Origin: Bifidobacteriaceae bacterium
Lineage (GTDB): Bacteria > Actinomycetota > Actinomycetes > Actinomycetales > WQXJ01
Reading direction: 5' to 3'
Length of the DNA stretch: 8,252 bases
NCBI GenBank assembly: GCA_031266115.1
Contig: JAISBQ010000255.1
Coordinates: forward strand, 1 to 8,252
The notes under the pieces are model-generated. The model had not been told where the DNA came from and made no database searches. It saw only the letters and a list, made by a program, of their open reading frames with translations. Below are positions 1-5,724 of this stretch, in pieces; the first letter of the stretch is position 1, and each line of letters starts with the position of its first letter. Made by a program: the position numbers and the translations under genes.

Positions 1-438
1 GTGCTTGCGTTTGCGCTGGTCAACGTCACGGGCGCGGTCCGTGTCCTCGCACCTCACCTCGCCGTATCCGGTTCCAGTCCCGTTGTCAGCGATCGGAGCG
101 ACAACGTGGTGGACGATGCCGGCACGCAAGTCCTCACCACCGTCCAGGACGGTGGTGGCTATTCGCCCACCAACGCCGCCGTCTACGCCGGCCGACCCGT
201 GCGCTGGGAGATCACCTCGAAGGGGCTCGCGTGCGCGTCGACCATGAACCTGGAGGCCATGGGGTTGGGGTACGTGAGCCTGCAGACCGGTCTTAACGTC
301 GTCGAGTTCACCCCCACTAAGCCCGGAACTCTGGTCTACACGTGCGGGATGGGCATGTTTCCTGCGACCATCGAGGTGATCCCGCCGCCATCAGACGCCG
401 CCACGCCCTCACCGACTGACTCAGGGGACCTTGAATGA
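1..438 (+). CDS. Cupredoxin-domain protein, probably 3' end of a TauE/SafE-cupredoxin fusion (5' partial)
   Basis: The reading frame is open from the first base to a TGA at 436-438 (145 codons visible). The first codon is GTG, but the gene probably starts upstream: the opening residues (LAFALVNVTGAVRVLA) look like the last membrane helix of a larger protein rather than an N-terminus. After a linker, residues about 42-127 form a cupredoxin-like beta domain. Cys78, Cys115 and the CGMGM stretch (Cys115, Met117, Met119), preceded by EFTPTKPGT, resemble the copper-binding tail found in TauE/SafE (UreH-like) transporters carrying a C-terminal cupredoxin. That family is commonly linked to copper handling. 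The C-terminus is a Pro/Ser/Thr-rich tail after residue 128. The copA-type ATPase lies 148 bp downstream on the same strand, supporting a copper role outside the membrane. The transporter part is inferred from a single helix only; a free-standing membrane-anchored cupredoxin is the alternative. Confidence 0.75.
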   Translation: MLAFALVNVTGAVRVLAPHLAVSGSSPVVSDRSDNVVDDAGTQVLTTVQDGGGYSPTNAAVYAGRPVRWEITSKGLACASTMNLEAMGLGYVSLQTGLNVVEFTPTKPGTLVYTCGMGMFPATIEVIPPPSDAATPSPTDSGDLE

Positions 439-563
439 GTATCACCTCCGCACCCAAGCCTTCGCCACGCAGCGCGAGAGCAACCCGTGACCGCAGGTCT
501 GACACTCGCACTGAACGCCATGTCTCCCCCGGCCGTGCCCCGTCACAGCACGAGCAGGGCTGA
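435..563 (+). CDS. Possible 42-residue small ORF coupled to the cupredoxin gene
   Basis: An ATG at 435 overlaps the preceding stop codon as ATGA, and the purine-rich AGGGGA at 423-428 sits 6 bases upstream, a good ribosome-binding site. The frame ends at TGA 561-563. The product would be small, very basic and Ser/Arg/Pro-rich (it begins MSITSAPKPSPRSARATRD), with no cysteine, no clear metal ligand cluster and no membrane segment. It fills most of the 148-bp gap between the cupredoxin gene and copA, so it may be a translational relay rather than a functional protein. I do not recognise the product. The coupling signal is real, but compositional bias could open such a short frame by chance. Confidence 0.3.
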   Translation: MSITSAPKPSPRSARATRDRRSDTRTERHVSPGRAPSQHEQG

Positions 564-575
564 ACAGCTAACTCT

Positions 576-580
576 AAGGA
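576..580 (+). promoter_or_regulatory. Ribosome-binding site of the copper ATPase gene
   Basis: AAGGA lies 6 bases before the ATG at 587. It decides the start: the metal-binding CxxC then falls at residues 19-22, as expected for a protein with one N-terminal HMA domain. Confidence 0.6.
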
Positions 581-586
581 CCGCCA

Positions 587-2989
587 ATGACCACGCCCTC
601 CACCACGCGAACCGTCGATCTCGCGCTCACGGGCATGACCTGCGCGTCGTGCGCCAACCGGATCGAGAAGAAGCTCAATCGCCTCGACGGCGCGTCCGCG
701 AGCGTGAACCTGGCGCTGGAGACAGCCGCTGTCGCCATCACCGGGGATCTCACGCCGGCGGACCTCATCAAGGCGGTCGAAGCCGCGGGCTATGGTGCCC
801 AGGAGATCCTGCCGGCCACCCAGGCCCGGCCCCCGCGCGATGTCGCGAACCCAGGCGGCGCCGCTCCTTCCGACGATGCCGCTGCCTCTCCCGCCGAGGA
901 TGCCGCCTCACGGTTGAGGTCCCGGCTGACCGTGTGCGCCACGTTGACGGTTCCGGTCCTCGCGCTGTCGATGATTCCGCCTCTCCAGTTCACGTACTGG
1001 CAGTGGCTGTGCTTGACGTTGGCGTCACCGGTGGTGGTGTGGGGGGCGTTGCCCTTCCACCGCGCGGCGTTGGTGGGTGCTCGCCACGGCGCGGCGAGTA
1101 TGGACACGTTGATCTCGATCGGCGTGAGCGCGGCCTACCTCTGGTCGCTGTGGGCGCTGTTTCTTGGCGGGGCGGGGATGCCGGGGATGCGGATGGAGTT
1201 CTCACTGACCGCCGGTGGAGGGGCGGCCGAGATCTATCTGGAAGTCGCCGCCGCGGTCACCACGTTCATCCTGGCTGGACGGTATTTCGAGGCGCGAGCC
1301 AAGCGGCGTTCGGGGGCGGCGCTGCGGGCGCTGCTGGACCTGGGTGCCAAGGAAGTCTCGCTGCTGCCGGACGGGATCGGCGGTCCCGAGCGGCGCGTGC
1401 CCGTGGCAGACCTCGTGCCGGGGGATCTGTTTGTGGTGCGGCCGGGGGAGAAGATCGCAACGGATGGGGTGGTGCGCGAGGGATCCTCGGCCGTGGACGC
1501 CTCGCTGCTCACCGGCGAATCGGTGCCAGTCGAGGTGGGCGCCGGCGACCAGGTTGCCGGAGCGACCATCGCGGTCGAGGGTCGTTTGGTGGTCGAGGCC
1601 ACGCGGGTCGGAGCCGACACGGCACTCGCCCAGATCGCGAAGCTCGTGACCGAGGCACAAAGCGGCAAAGCCTCCGTACAGCGGCTCGCGGACCGGGTGT
1701 CGGGGGTGTTCGTGCCGATCGTCATCGGGATCGCCCTGATCACGCTGGCCGTTTGGTTGGCACGAGGTAGCGGCACCGAAGCGTCGTTCACAGCCGCGGT
1801 CGCCGTGCTCATCATCGCCTGCCCATGCGCGTTGGGGTTGGCCACGCCGACAGCGCTGCTGGTGGGAACCGGGCGTGGAGCACAGCTCGGGATCCTCATC
1901 AAAGGCCCGGAGGTGCTGGAGAGGGTCAAGAAGATCGACACGGTGGTGCTCGACAAGACCGGGACGGTCACCACGGGTCGCATGAGTGTTGCCGGGGCGG
2001 TGATGGCTCCCGGTCAGGATCCAGTGGAGTTCTGGAGCCGTGCGCTGGCGGTCGAAACACCCTCGGAGCATCCGGTGGCCATCGCCATCGCCGAGTATGG
2101 GCCCGTGGCGCTGGCTGCGGCTGGCAGCGCGAGCGGTTTCGACGGCGACCGGGCGATGGTGCCCGAATGGCCAAGCCCGATCATCGCCCCACGCATTGCT
2201 GAGCGTTTCGAGGCGATCCCGGGGCGCGGTGTTCGCGCGATCGTCCGGGATGCCACAGGGTCGGCCGCCGCGGTGGCGGCGGGCAAGCCCGCCTGGGTCG
2301 AGGCGGAAGGCAACCTGATGGGGACTGAGGTGCGGGACGCCATCGTGCAGGGTGAAGAGGCGGGGCGCACGTCGGTGGCGGTGGCATGGCACGGAAGGGT
2401 ACGCGGTGTGATCGCGGTGGCCGACCGGCCCAAGCCGACATCGGCGCAGGCGATCGCGGAACTGCGGCGCTTGGGACTCACCCCGGTCCTGGTGACCGGC
2501 GACAACCGCCGAGCGGCCGAGGCGATCGCGCGGGAAGTCGGCGTCGAGCGAGTGATCGCGGAGGTGCTACCCGGCGACAAGGTCCGCGTGGTCGCGGAGC
2601 TTCAGGCGGGTGGGGCACGCGTCGCGATGGTGGGCGACGGGATCAACGATTCGGCGGCGCTCGCCCAGGCCGACCTGGGTCTCGCCATGGGCACCGGTAC
2701 GGATGCGGCGATCCAAGCGAGTGACCTGACGTTGGTGCGCGGCGATCTGCGCACTGTCCCGGACGCGATCCGCCTGTCGACGGCGACCATGCGCATCATC
2801 ACCTCCAACCTCTTCTGGGCCTTCGCCTACAACACGGCTGCCATCCCCTTGGCAGCGCTAGGCCTGCTCAACCCGCTCATCGCGGGCGCCGCCATGGCTC
2901 TCAGCTCCGCATTCGTGGTCTCCAACTCCCTGCGCCTGCGCCGATTCAAGGCCTGGTCACAGGTCCAGTCGCCAAGCCCGAGCGTTTGA
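587..2989 (+). CDS. copA: Cu(+)-exporting P1B-type ATPase (CopA-like)
   Basis: This is a complete 800-residue heavy-metal P-type ATPase, which uses ATP to pump monovalent copper out of the cytoplasm through the inner membrane. One N-terminal heavy-metal-associated domain carries GMTCASC (Cys19, Cys22). Membrane segments follow from about residue 118. The actuator domain has TGES at 309-312. The membrane CPC metal site is at 412-414, the phosphorylated aspartate is in DKTGT at 456-460, the nucleotide domain has SEHP at 493-496, and the hinge motif GDGINDS begins at 683. Late in the protein, a Tyr-Asn pair (AFAYNTAA) and a MALSS motif in the last two helices match the P1B-1 (copper) signature rather than zinc/cadmium or cobalt pumps. 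A Cu(+) assignment is therefore well supported; Ag(+) may also be carried. It lies downstream of the cupredoxin gene in an apparent operon whose promoter is outside the window, so copper-dependent control cannot be examined. I see no strong Rho-independent terminator after the stop. Confidence 0.95.
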   Translation: MTTPSTTRTVDLALTGMTCASCANRIEKKLNRLDGASASVNLALETAAVAITGDLTPADLIKAVEAAGYGAQEILPATQARPPRDVANPGGAAPSDDAAASPAEDAASRLRSRLTVCATLTVPVLALSMIPPLQFTYWQWLCLTLASPVVVWGALPFHRAALVGARHGAASMDTLISIGVSAAYLWSLWALFLGGAGMPGMRMEFSLTAGGGAAEIYLEVAAAVTTFILAGRYFEARAKRRSGAALRALLDLGAKEVSLLPDGIGGPERRVPVADLVPGDLFVVRPGEKIATDGVVREGSSAVDASLLTGESVPVEVGAGDQVAGATIAVEGRLVVEATRVGADTALAQIAKLVTEAQSGKASVQRLADRVSGVFVPIVIGIALITLAVWLARGSGTEASFTAAVAVLIIACPCALGLATPTALLVGTGRGAQLGILIKGPEVLERVKKIDTVVLDKTGTVTTGRMSVAGAVMAPGQDPVEFWSRALAVETPSEHPVAIAIAEYGPVALAAAGSASGFDGDRAMVPEWPSPIIAPRIAERFEAIPGRGVRAIVRDATGSAAAVAAGKPAWVEAEGNLMGTEVRDAIVQGEEAGRTSVAVAWHGRVRGVIAVADRPKPTSAQAIAELRRLGLTPVLVTGDNRRAAEAIAREVGVERVIAEVLPGDKVRVVAELQAGGARVAMVGDGINDSAALAQADLGLAMGTGTDAAIQASDLTLVRGDLRTVPDAIRLSTATMRIITSNLFWAFAYNTAAIPLAALGLLNPLIAGAAMALSSAFVVSNSLRLRRFKAWSQVQSPSPSV

Positions 2990-3003
2990 GTCGCCATTTG
3001 CCC

Positions 3004-3016
3004 GAATTTGCTACCC
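3004..3016 (+). repeat. Single copy of the GAATTTGCTACCC motif after copA
   Basis: GAATTTGCTACCC lies 15 bases after the copA stop. It closely matches, in opposite orientation, one of the sites upstream of the ATPase gene (GAATTGCTACCC read on the minus strand at 7314-7303). Together they form a loose inverted pair at the two ends of the accessory segment. Chance is possible for a motif this short. Confidence 0.4.
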
Positions 3017-3051
3017 CAACCCTCGGGCTCGGCGAATAGCCGTCCGGTGCC

Positions 3052-3249
3052 CTATCCGACGATTCCAGTCTCCTGCTCAAGGAAGTCGCTGTAGGGCTTC
3101 GCAAGGATCCTCTGGAGTTCGTGTAGCCGCTTGTTCTCACCTTCGGAGACATCCACCTGCTCTTCCGCGTCGTGGTCTCCATTCCAGCCAGGTGGTGACA
3201 ACCAACCATCGAAGGGTCGACATCTGTGGGATCGCGAGGCTACGGCCAT
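3052..3249 (-). CDS. Unidentified ORF or gene tail, 65 codons
   Basis: A minus-strand frame from ATG (3249-3247) to TAG (3054-3052) encodes 65 residues ending RILAKPYSDFLEQETGIVG. It contains a charged, helix-prone C-terminal half (GENKRLHELQRILAKPYSDFLEQE) and an aromatic, proline-rich middle (GWLSPPGWNG). The composition looks more like real protein than a GC-biased shadow frame: it has mixed hydrophobic and acidic residues and lower GC than its surroundings. A GGGGAAGAG stretch lies just upstream of the ATG. The frame stays open upstream to about 3273, so this may be the tail of a longer, decayed gene overlapping the 3' side of the ATPase relic. I do not recognise the family. Confidence 0.3.
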   Translation of the reverse strand: MAVASRSHRCRPFDGWLSPPGWNGDHDAEEQVDVSEGENKRLHELQRILAKPYSDFLEQETGIVG

Positions 3250-3419
3250 AGCGCGCCACTCTTCCCCAGGCACCAGCGCAGGGGTGCCTCCAGGTCTATG
3301 CCGCGGCCGTTAGGTGTGAACCCCGAGTCCAACCGCCGGGCCTGGGTGTCAGTGAGCCCACCACCCTCTCGAAGGGATTCCAACGACGAGACCGCGAAGC
3401 CTGCCACCACCGGTGTCAT
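3240..3419 (-). other. Unassigned tail fused to the ATPase relic
   Basis: Past the last ATPase-like residues, the minus-strand frame continues for 59 codons from a possible ATG at 3419-3417, with GGAG about 10 bases upstream. It begins MTPVVAGFAVSSLESLREGG and stops before 3240. It has no counterpart in the intact ATPase, whose protein ends shortly after the shared VLYTGTD motif. It could be a remnant of another gene brought next to the relic by deletion, or simple readthrough into non-coding sequence. I do not recognise it. Confidence 0.25.
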
Positions 3420-3437
3420 CGACAGGAGTCTCCGCCG

Positions 3438-3625
3438 CAGGTAGGCGAGCTCGAACACGTCAGTGCCGGTGTAGAGCACCACGTCACTTGCCCTCGTCAA
3501 AGTCCGCCAGTTCTCCGGATCCGGCATCAACAACGAGGGCCGCTGGATGAGCCGCTTCGCGACGTTGCGCAGAGCCTCCGGGTAGCCGCTGGCCGCCATC
3601 GCGGCCGCCGAGACACCCCCTTGAC
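3438..3625 (-). pseudogene. Decayed AAA_14/DUF4143 ATPase gene with multiple internal deletions
   Basis: Pieces of the intact ATPase gene at 5988-7268 are found here in the same order and orientation, separated by deletions. 3438-3482 matches 6024-6071 (VVLYTGTD-FE). 3485-3543 matches about 6315-6374, but is read here in a shifted frame (ENWRTLTRAS). 3537-3569 matches 6402-6434 (NVAKRLIQRP). 3570-3604 matches about 6692-6726 (GYPEALR). The bases around 3618-3645 match the ATPase upstream region near 7273-7298. Walker A, Walker B and the PD-(D/E)XK-like residues are all lost. An ATG-initiated frame (3599-3240) runs through the relic into an unrelated tail (LRRRLLSMTPVVAGFAVSSL onward). It would give 119 residues, but I see no reason to think it is functional. 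This is seen directly by comparing the two loci. Confidence 0.8.
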
Positions 3626-3634
3626 CTGTAAGTT

Positions 3635-3664
3635 GCGGATTTGCGGATAGATGCTTCGCGGATT
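3635..3664 (-). repeat. Degenerate tandem motif upstream of the ATPase relic
   Basis: GCGGATT occurs at 3635-3641 and 3658-3664, exactly 23 bp apart, the same period as at the intact locus (7316 and 7339). The partner GCTACCC box has decayed to TCTATCC on the minus strand. Conservation of the spacing while the boxes drift supports descent from a common regulatory region. Confidence 0.6.
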
Positions 3665-3784
3665 CGTGGCGGCGCCCCGACCCTTCAGGCGGCCATGACG
3701 TCGCGCCCGCGGTGAGCGATCAGACCGACGATGCCGGCGATGACAGGCACGCCGTGAGCACCGACGCCGCTTCGGGCAACATGG

Positions 3785-3904
3785 GCGAGCTTTCGCGTAC
3801 TGTGACGCGCGCCCAGCGCGTCCTACGCCATCGACAGTGAGGTTTGGCGTACTTCCACGCCCAGATCCGACCAGATCGGGCCCCTCGAGTACGCAAAAGC
3901 TCGC
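3785..3904. repeat. Nested inverted repeat
   Basis: Outer arms at 3785-3801 (GCGAGCTTTCGCGTACT) and 3888-3904 (AGTACGCAAAAGCTCGC) are complementary at 16 of 17 positions across an 86-base interval. Inside, TACGCCA (3824-3830) and TGGCGTA (3845-3851) form a perfect 7-bp stem with a 14-base loop. A further partial copy, GTCCGCGAAAGCTC, is at 3931-3944. The right outer arm is also shared with 7478-7494 upstream of valS. The structure could be a folded RNA, a protein-binding site or a fossil of a mobile element end; nothing in the sequence decides between these. Confidence 0.5.
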
Positions 3905-4090
3905 TCTCGATGACGTGGGCACCTCACCGAGTCCGCGAAAGCTCACGCTCGCCGCGCGGCACCCGAGCACCACGCCCCGCAGTCGCTCCCGTGAGCCCCG
4001 CCCTGTGCCACGCCCCAACCGTCACCAACCCGCACGCGACCTCGCTGGGCACCACTGTGCGCCAGGACCGTGCCCAAGACCCGCCTCACA

Positions 4091-4474
4091 TCAAGACGGA
4101 GTACCGATCACGGTGACCAAGTGGCGGACGTGCCGAAAGTCGGCCGGGTTGAGCGTCATGAGCGATACGCCATGCTGGAGTGCGTGAGCAGCGATGTAGG
4201 TGTCAATTCGACGCGCTTGGGCCGGCGCGTGCCGATGCATGACGCCTGCGAGTATCCCGTATGCGCGAGTGGAACCCTCATCGAAGGGAAGCCAAGCGAA
4301 TACTTCGTCCAAATTGGCCAAACGCGCCCTTCTCGCCTCCGCTGCCTGCCCCTTCACGACAGCAATTCCGAACTCTAGCTCAGCCCGAGACAGGATTGAG
4401 GCACCATACGACGCCACGGGGTCGAAGGCGGTCAATTCGCATCCGATCAGGACGCTTGTGTCCAGCAGAATCAC
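4091..4474 (-). CDS. vapC: PIN-domain ribonuclease toxin (VapC family)
   Basis: This 127-residue PIN-domain protein is expected to be the Mg-dependent RNase toxin of a type II toxin-antitoxin pair. The acidic active-site set is visible: Asp5 in ILLDTSVL, Glu32 in SRAELEFGI, Asp91 in RRIDTYIAAHA and Asp112 in LNPADF. The length is normal for VapC. I prefer the GTG at 4474-4472, which overlaps the antitoxin stop (GTGA) and has AGGA 6 bases upstream. A GTG at 4489 would add five residues and a longer overlap. It is co-transcribed and translationally coupled with the antitoxin gene just upstream. The natural RNA target (tRNA, rRNA or mRNA) cannot be told from sequence. Toxin activity is inferred from the family and the intact catalytic residues. 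Confidence 0.9.
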   Translation of the reverse strand: MILLDTSVLIGCELTAFDPVASYGASILSRAELEFGIAVVKGQAAEARRARLANLDEVFAWLPFDEGSTRAYGILAGVMHRHAPAQARRIDTYIAAHALQHGVSLMTLNPADFRHVRHLVTVIGTPS

Positions 4475-4752
4475 TGCTCGTCCTGCCACGGATCACGCCC
4501 GAATCCCTGCTCTCGCGCTTCCTTCAGGTCAGCCAACCACGCCGCGGTCTCTGCCTCACTGAGCCCTGGCGTGCCCACCCCGCGCAGCGCTGCCCCGGAG
4601 ACCCAGGTACGCCGCGTGGGACCAGCCGGCGCAATCACGACGCCGGTCGGCCGTCCGTAGGCAGTAACCTCCGCGGCCTCCCCCCTTTCCAGCACTCGGC
4701 GGACAGCCGCCTGGGGGTTCTGCTTCAACTCACGAATCCCGATACTCTCCAC
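4471..4752 (-). CDS. vapB: Phd/YefM-type antitoxin
   Basis: This 93-residue protein opens with SIGIRELKQNPQAAVRRVLERGE, followed by VTAYGRPTGVVIAP, the fold typical of Phd/YefM antitoxins. The N-terminal half (about 1-50) should dimerise and bind DNA. The C-terminal part (about 60-93: LSEAETAAWLADLKEAREQGF and an acidic end) should wrap and inhibit the toxin. The start is GTG 4752-4750, with no convincing Shine-Dalgarno sequence. Promoter-like boxes (TAGACG at 4788-4783, 18-bp spacer, TAGAGT at 4764-4759, minus strand) place the transcription start near the start codon, suggesting a leaderless mRNA. The gene overlaps the toxin gene by 4 bases, and a palindrome at 4774-4789 is the probable operator for autorepression. 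Confidence 0.88.
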   Translation of the reverse strand: MESIGIRELKQNPQAAVRRVLERGEAAEVTAYGRPTGVVIAPAGPTRRTWVSGAALRGVGTPGLSEAETAAWLADLKEAREQGFGRDPWQDEQ

Positions 4753-4773
4753 CGGCCCACTCTAAACGAGGAT

Positions 4774-4789
4774 GTAGACCCACGTCTAC
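4774..4789. promoter_or_regulatory. Palindrome, probable operator of the minus-strand toxin-antitoxin operon
   Basis: GTAGACCCACGTCTAC is a perfect 6-bp inverted repeat with a 4-base spacer. It overlaps the inferred -35 box (4783-4788) of the minus-strand antitoxin promoter and lies 22 bp from its start codon. Phd/YefM antitoxins normally repress their own operon through such sites, so autorepression is likely but inferred. Confidence 0.55.
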
Positions 4790-4914
4790 GCGAACATCGT
4801 GCCGCCCCACCTTGATGCCACGCCCGTTCGGCACGGAAGACACGAAGGCCACCCGTGACGGTGCAGGTCACAAGTGTTGCACGTCGGATTGGAAGACAGG
4901 TTCGAGACCATCCT

Positions 4915-4939
4915 GGACCTGGTCTACTAGACTAGGTCC
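4915..4939. promoter_or_regulatory. 25-bp palindrome, probable operator of the plus-strand toxin-antitoxin operon
   Basis: The arms GGACCTGGTCTA (4915-4926) and TAGACTAGGTCC (4928-4939) are complementary at 11 of 12 positions around a single central base. The repeat ends on the base before the GTG start codon at 4940 and covers the inferred -10 box (TAGACT). A bound repressor would block both promoter opening and the start of the message. Confidence 0.65.
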
Positions 4940-5164
4940 GTGACAATCCAGGTGAACGTTCAAGAAGCTAAGGCCACCTTGTCCCGTCTCATGGTCCAGG
5001 CGGAGCAGGGGAATGACGTGGTGATCGCTCGGCGGGGCAAGCCATCCGTACGGCTTGAGCCCATCCACGAATCGACCCGGCGGACCTTGGGGTTCATCCC
5101 CGGCACGGTGTCAGACGAGGTCCTGCGCCCCATCGCCCATGATGACCTTGCGGCTTGGGGCTAG
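4940..5164 (+). CDS. vapB: Phd/YefM-type antitoxin
   Basis: This 74-residue antitoxin has the classical Phd/YefM N-terminus: VNVQEAKATLSRLMVQAEQGNDVVIARRGKPSVRLEPI (residues about 5-42). This region carries the dimerisation and DNA-binding surface. A short tail, ending RPIAHDDLAAWG, is predicted to clamp the toxin. The start is a GTG directly abutting a 25-bp palindrome. There is no Shine-Dalgarno sequence and the -10-like TAGACT lies 6 bases upstream, so a leaderless transcript is likely. The toxin gene begins 2 bases after the stop. The gene is convincing from family features and from its partner. It is not closely similar to the other antitoxin in the window, so the two modules look independently acquired rather than duplicated. 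Confidence 0.9.
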   Translation: MTIQVNVQEAKATLSRLMVQAEQGNDVVIARRGKPSVRLEPIHESTRRTLGFIPGTVSDEVLRPIAHDDLAAWG

Positions 5165-5166
5165 GC

Positions 5167-5556
5167 ATGCGAGCGATCCTCGATACCAACGCCTTCCTCT
5201 GGGCCGTTCGCGAGCCGGCGAAGCTGTCGCGGGCGGCATCGGAGGTCATCTCGGACCGGGCCAACTCGCTGGTGGTGCCAGCCTGCGTGAGCTGGGAACT
5301 CGCCATCAAGCACCGCAGGGGAAGATTGCCGGAAGCCGCGCCAATCCTCGCCGACTATGCGGGGACGTTGGCCCGACTGGGCGGCGCGGCGCTGGCCATG
5401 TCAGATGCGCACACGCTGGTGGCAGGGGGGATGGAATGGGACCACGCCGACCCGTTTGATCGGATGGTGGTGGCCATCGCAATAGTAGAGAACCTACCGA
5501 TCGTGACGGCGGACCGCATCGTCGCCGGTGCGCCGGGAGTCCGCGTCATCTGGTGA
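5167..5556 (+). CDS. vapC: PIN-domain ribonuclease toxin (VapC family)
   Basis: This complete 129-residue PIN protein begins MRAILDTNAFLWAV. The acidic residues expected at the metal site are present: Asp6, Glu44 (VSWELAIKHRRG), Asp95 and Asp98 (HADPFDRM), and Asp116 (VTADR). The DPFDRMVVAIA motif and the SWE...K pattern belong to the subgroup of VapC toxins paired with Phd/YefM antitoxins. I use the ATG at 5167, 2 bases after the antitoxin stop; an in-frame TTG at 5155 overlaps the antitoxin and is less likely. All catalytic positions are intact, so it should be active when free of antitoxin. The RNA substrate is unknown. Confidence 0.92.
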   Translation: MRAILDTNAFLWAVREPAKLSRAASEVISDRANSLVVPACVSWELAIKHRRGRLPEAAPILADYAGTLARLGGAALAMSDAHTLVAGGMEWDHADPFDRMVVAIAIVENLPIVTADRIVAGAPGVRVIW

Positions 5557-5675
5557 GAGCGTGAGCATCGCCGCCGCCATGAGGGGCTTGTCACAGGGAA
5601 GACCGACCTTCGATGGCCCATACCCTGATGAAGTCGCATGGCGAACATCCGTCCGGCGTGCGCAAGCACAACACC

Positions 5676-5689
5676 GCATGTTCACATGC
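5676..5689. promoter_or_regulatory. Short palindrome upstream of the XRE regulator
   Basis: GCATGTTCACATGC is a perfect 6-bp inverted repeat with a 2-base centre, ending 35 bp before the regulator's ATG. It may be the regulator's own operator. The rest of the 168-bp gap between the toxin gene and this regulator shows nothing else I recognise. Confidence 0.4.
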
Positions 5690-5724
5690 TCGCCGACAGG
5701 CGCGCCCCGACCGACCCTTGAAGC

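Larger units (their letters stand above)
3626..4090. other. Non-coding stretch resembling the upstream region of the intact ATPase gene
   Basis: No convincing gene is visible on either strand. The stretch is related in blocks to 7270-7502. The GCGGATT elements at 3635 and 3658 correspond to those at 7316 and 7339. 3716-3753 corresponds to 7396-7439, sharing GACGATGCCGGC with small insertions and deletions. 3887-3912 corresponds to 7477-7502 (22 of 26 identical, ending CTCGCTCTCGATG). The order is kept, so the relic retains its old upstream DNA. In both copies the minus strand can be read as a short peptide containing AGIVGL, but 2-3 base indels break the frame relation. The part from about 3960 to 4090 shows nothing I can identify. 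Confidence 0.6.
4753..4939. promoter_or_regulatory. Divergent promoter region shared by two toxin-antitoxin operons
   Basis: This 187-bp gap separates two antitoxin genes that read away from each other. It contains one palindrome near each start codon and candidate -35/-10 pairs for both directions. Minus: TAGACG at 4788-4783, 18-bp spacer, TAGAGT at 4764-4759. Plus: GAGACC at 4904-4909, 18-bp spacer, TAGACT at 4928-4933. In both directions the -10 box lies 6-7 bases from the GTG start. Promoter calls are by eye and inferential. Confidence 0.5.

Noticed and set aside
1202..2392. A 396-codon minus-strand open frame inside the copper ATPase gene.
   Set aside because: The composition is Arg/His/Pro-rich with no domain pattern, and the plus strand carries every P-type ATPase motif.
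2955..3029. AGCCCGAG near the copA stop and CTCGGGCT about 60 bp later as a terminator stem.
   Set aside because: The 8-bp arms match, but the loop is about 59 bases and there is no T-run, so it is not a convincing Rho-independent terminator.
3837..4187. Plus-strand open frames in the stretch upstream of the minus-strand toxin gene's 3' end.
   Set aside because: The translations are Arg/Pro/Ser-rich with no motif, overlap the toxin gene antisense at their 3' ends, and run through inverted-repeat DNA.
4896..4916. AGGTTCGAGACC looks like a tRNA T-arm, hinting at a tRNA 3' end or attachment site before the plus-strand antitoxin.
   Set aside because: The five bases after the loop do not pair with those before it, and no anticodon arm or acceptor stem is present nearby.
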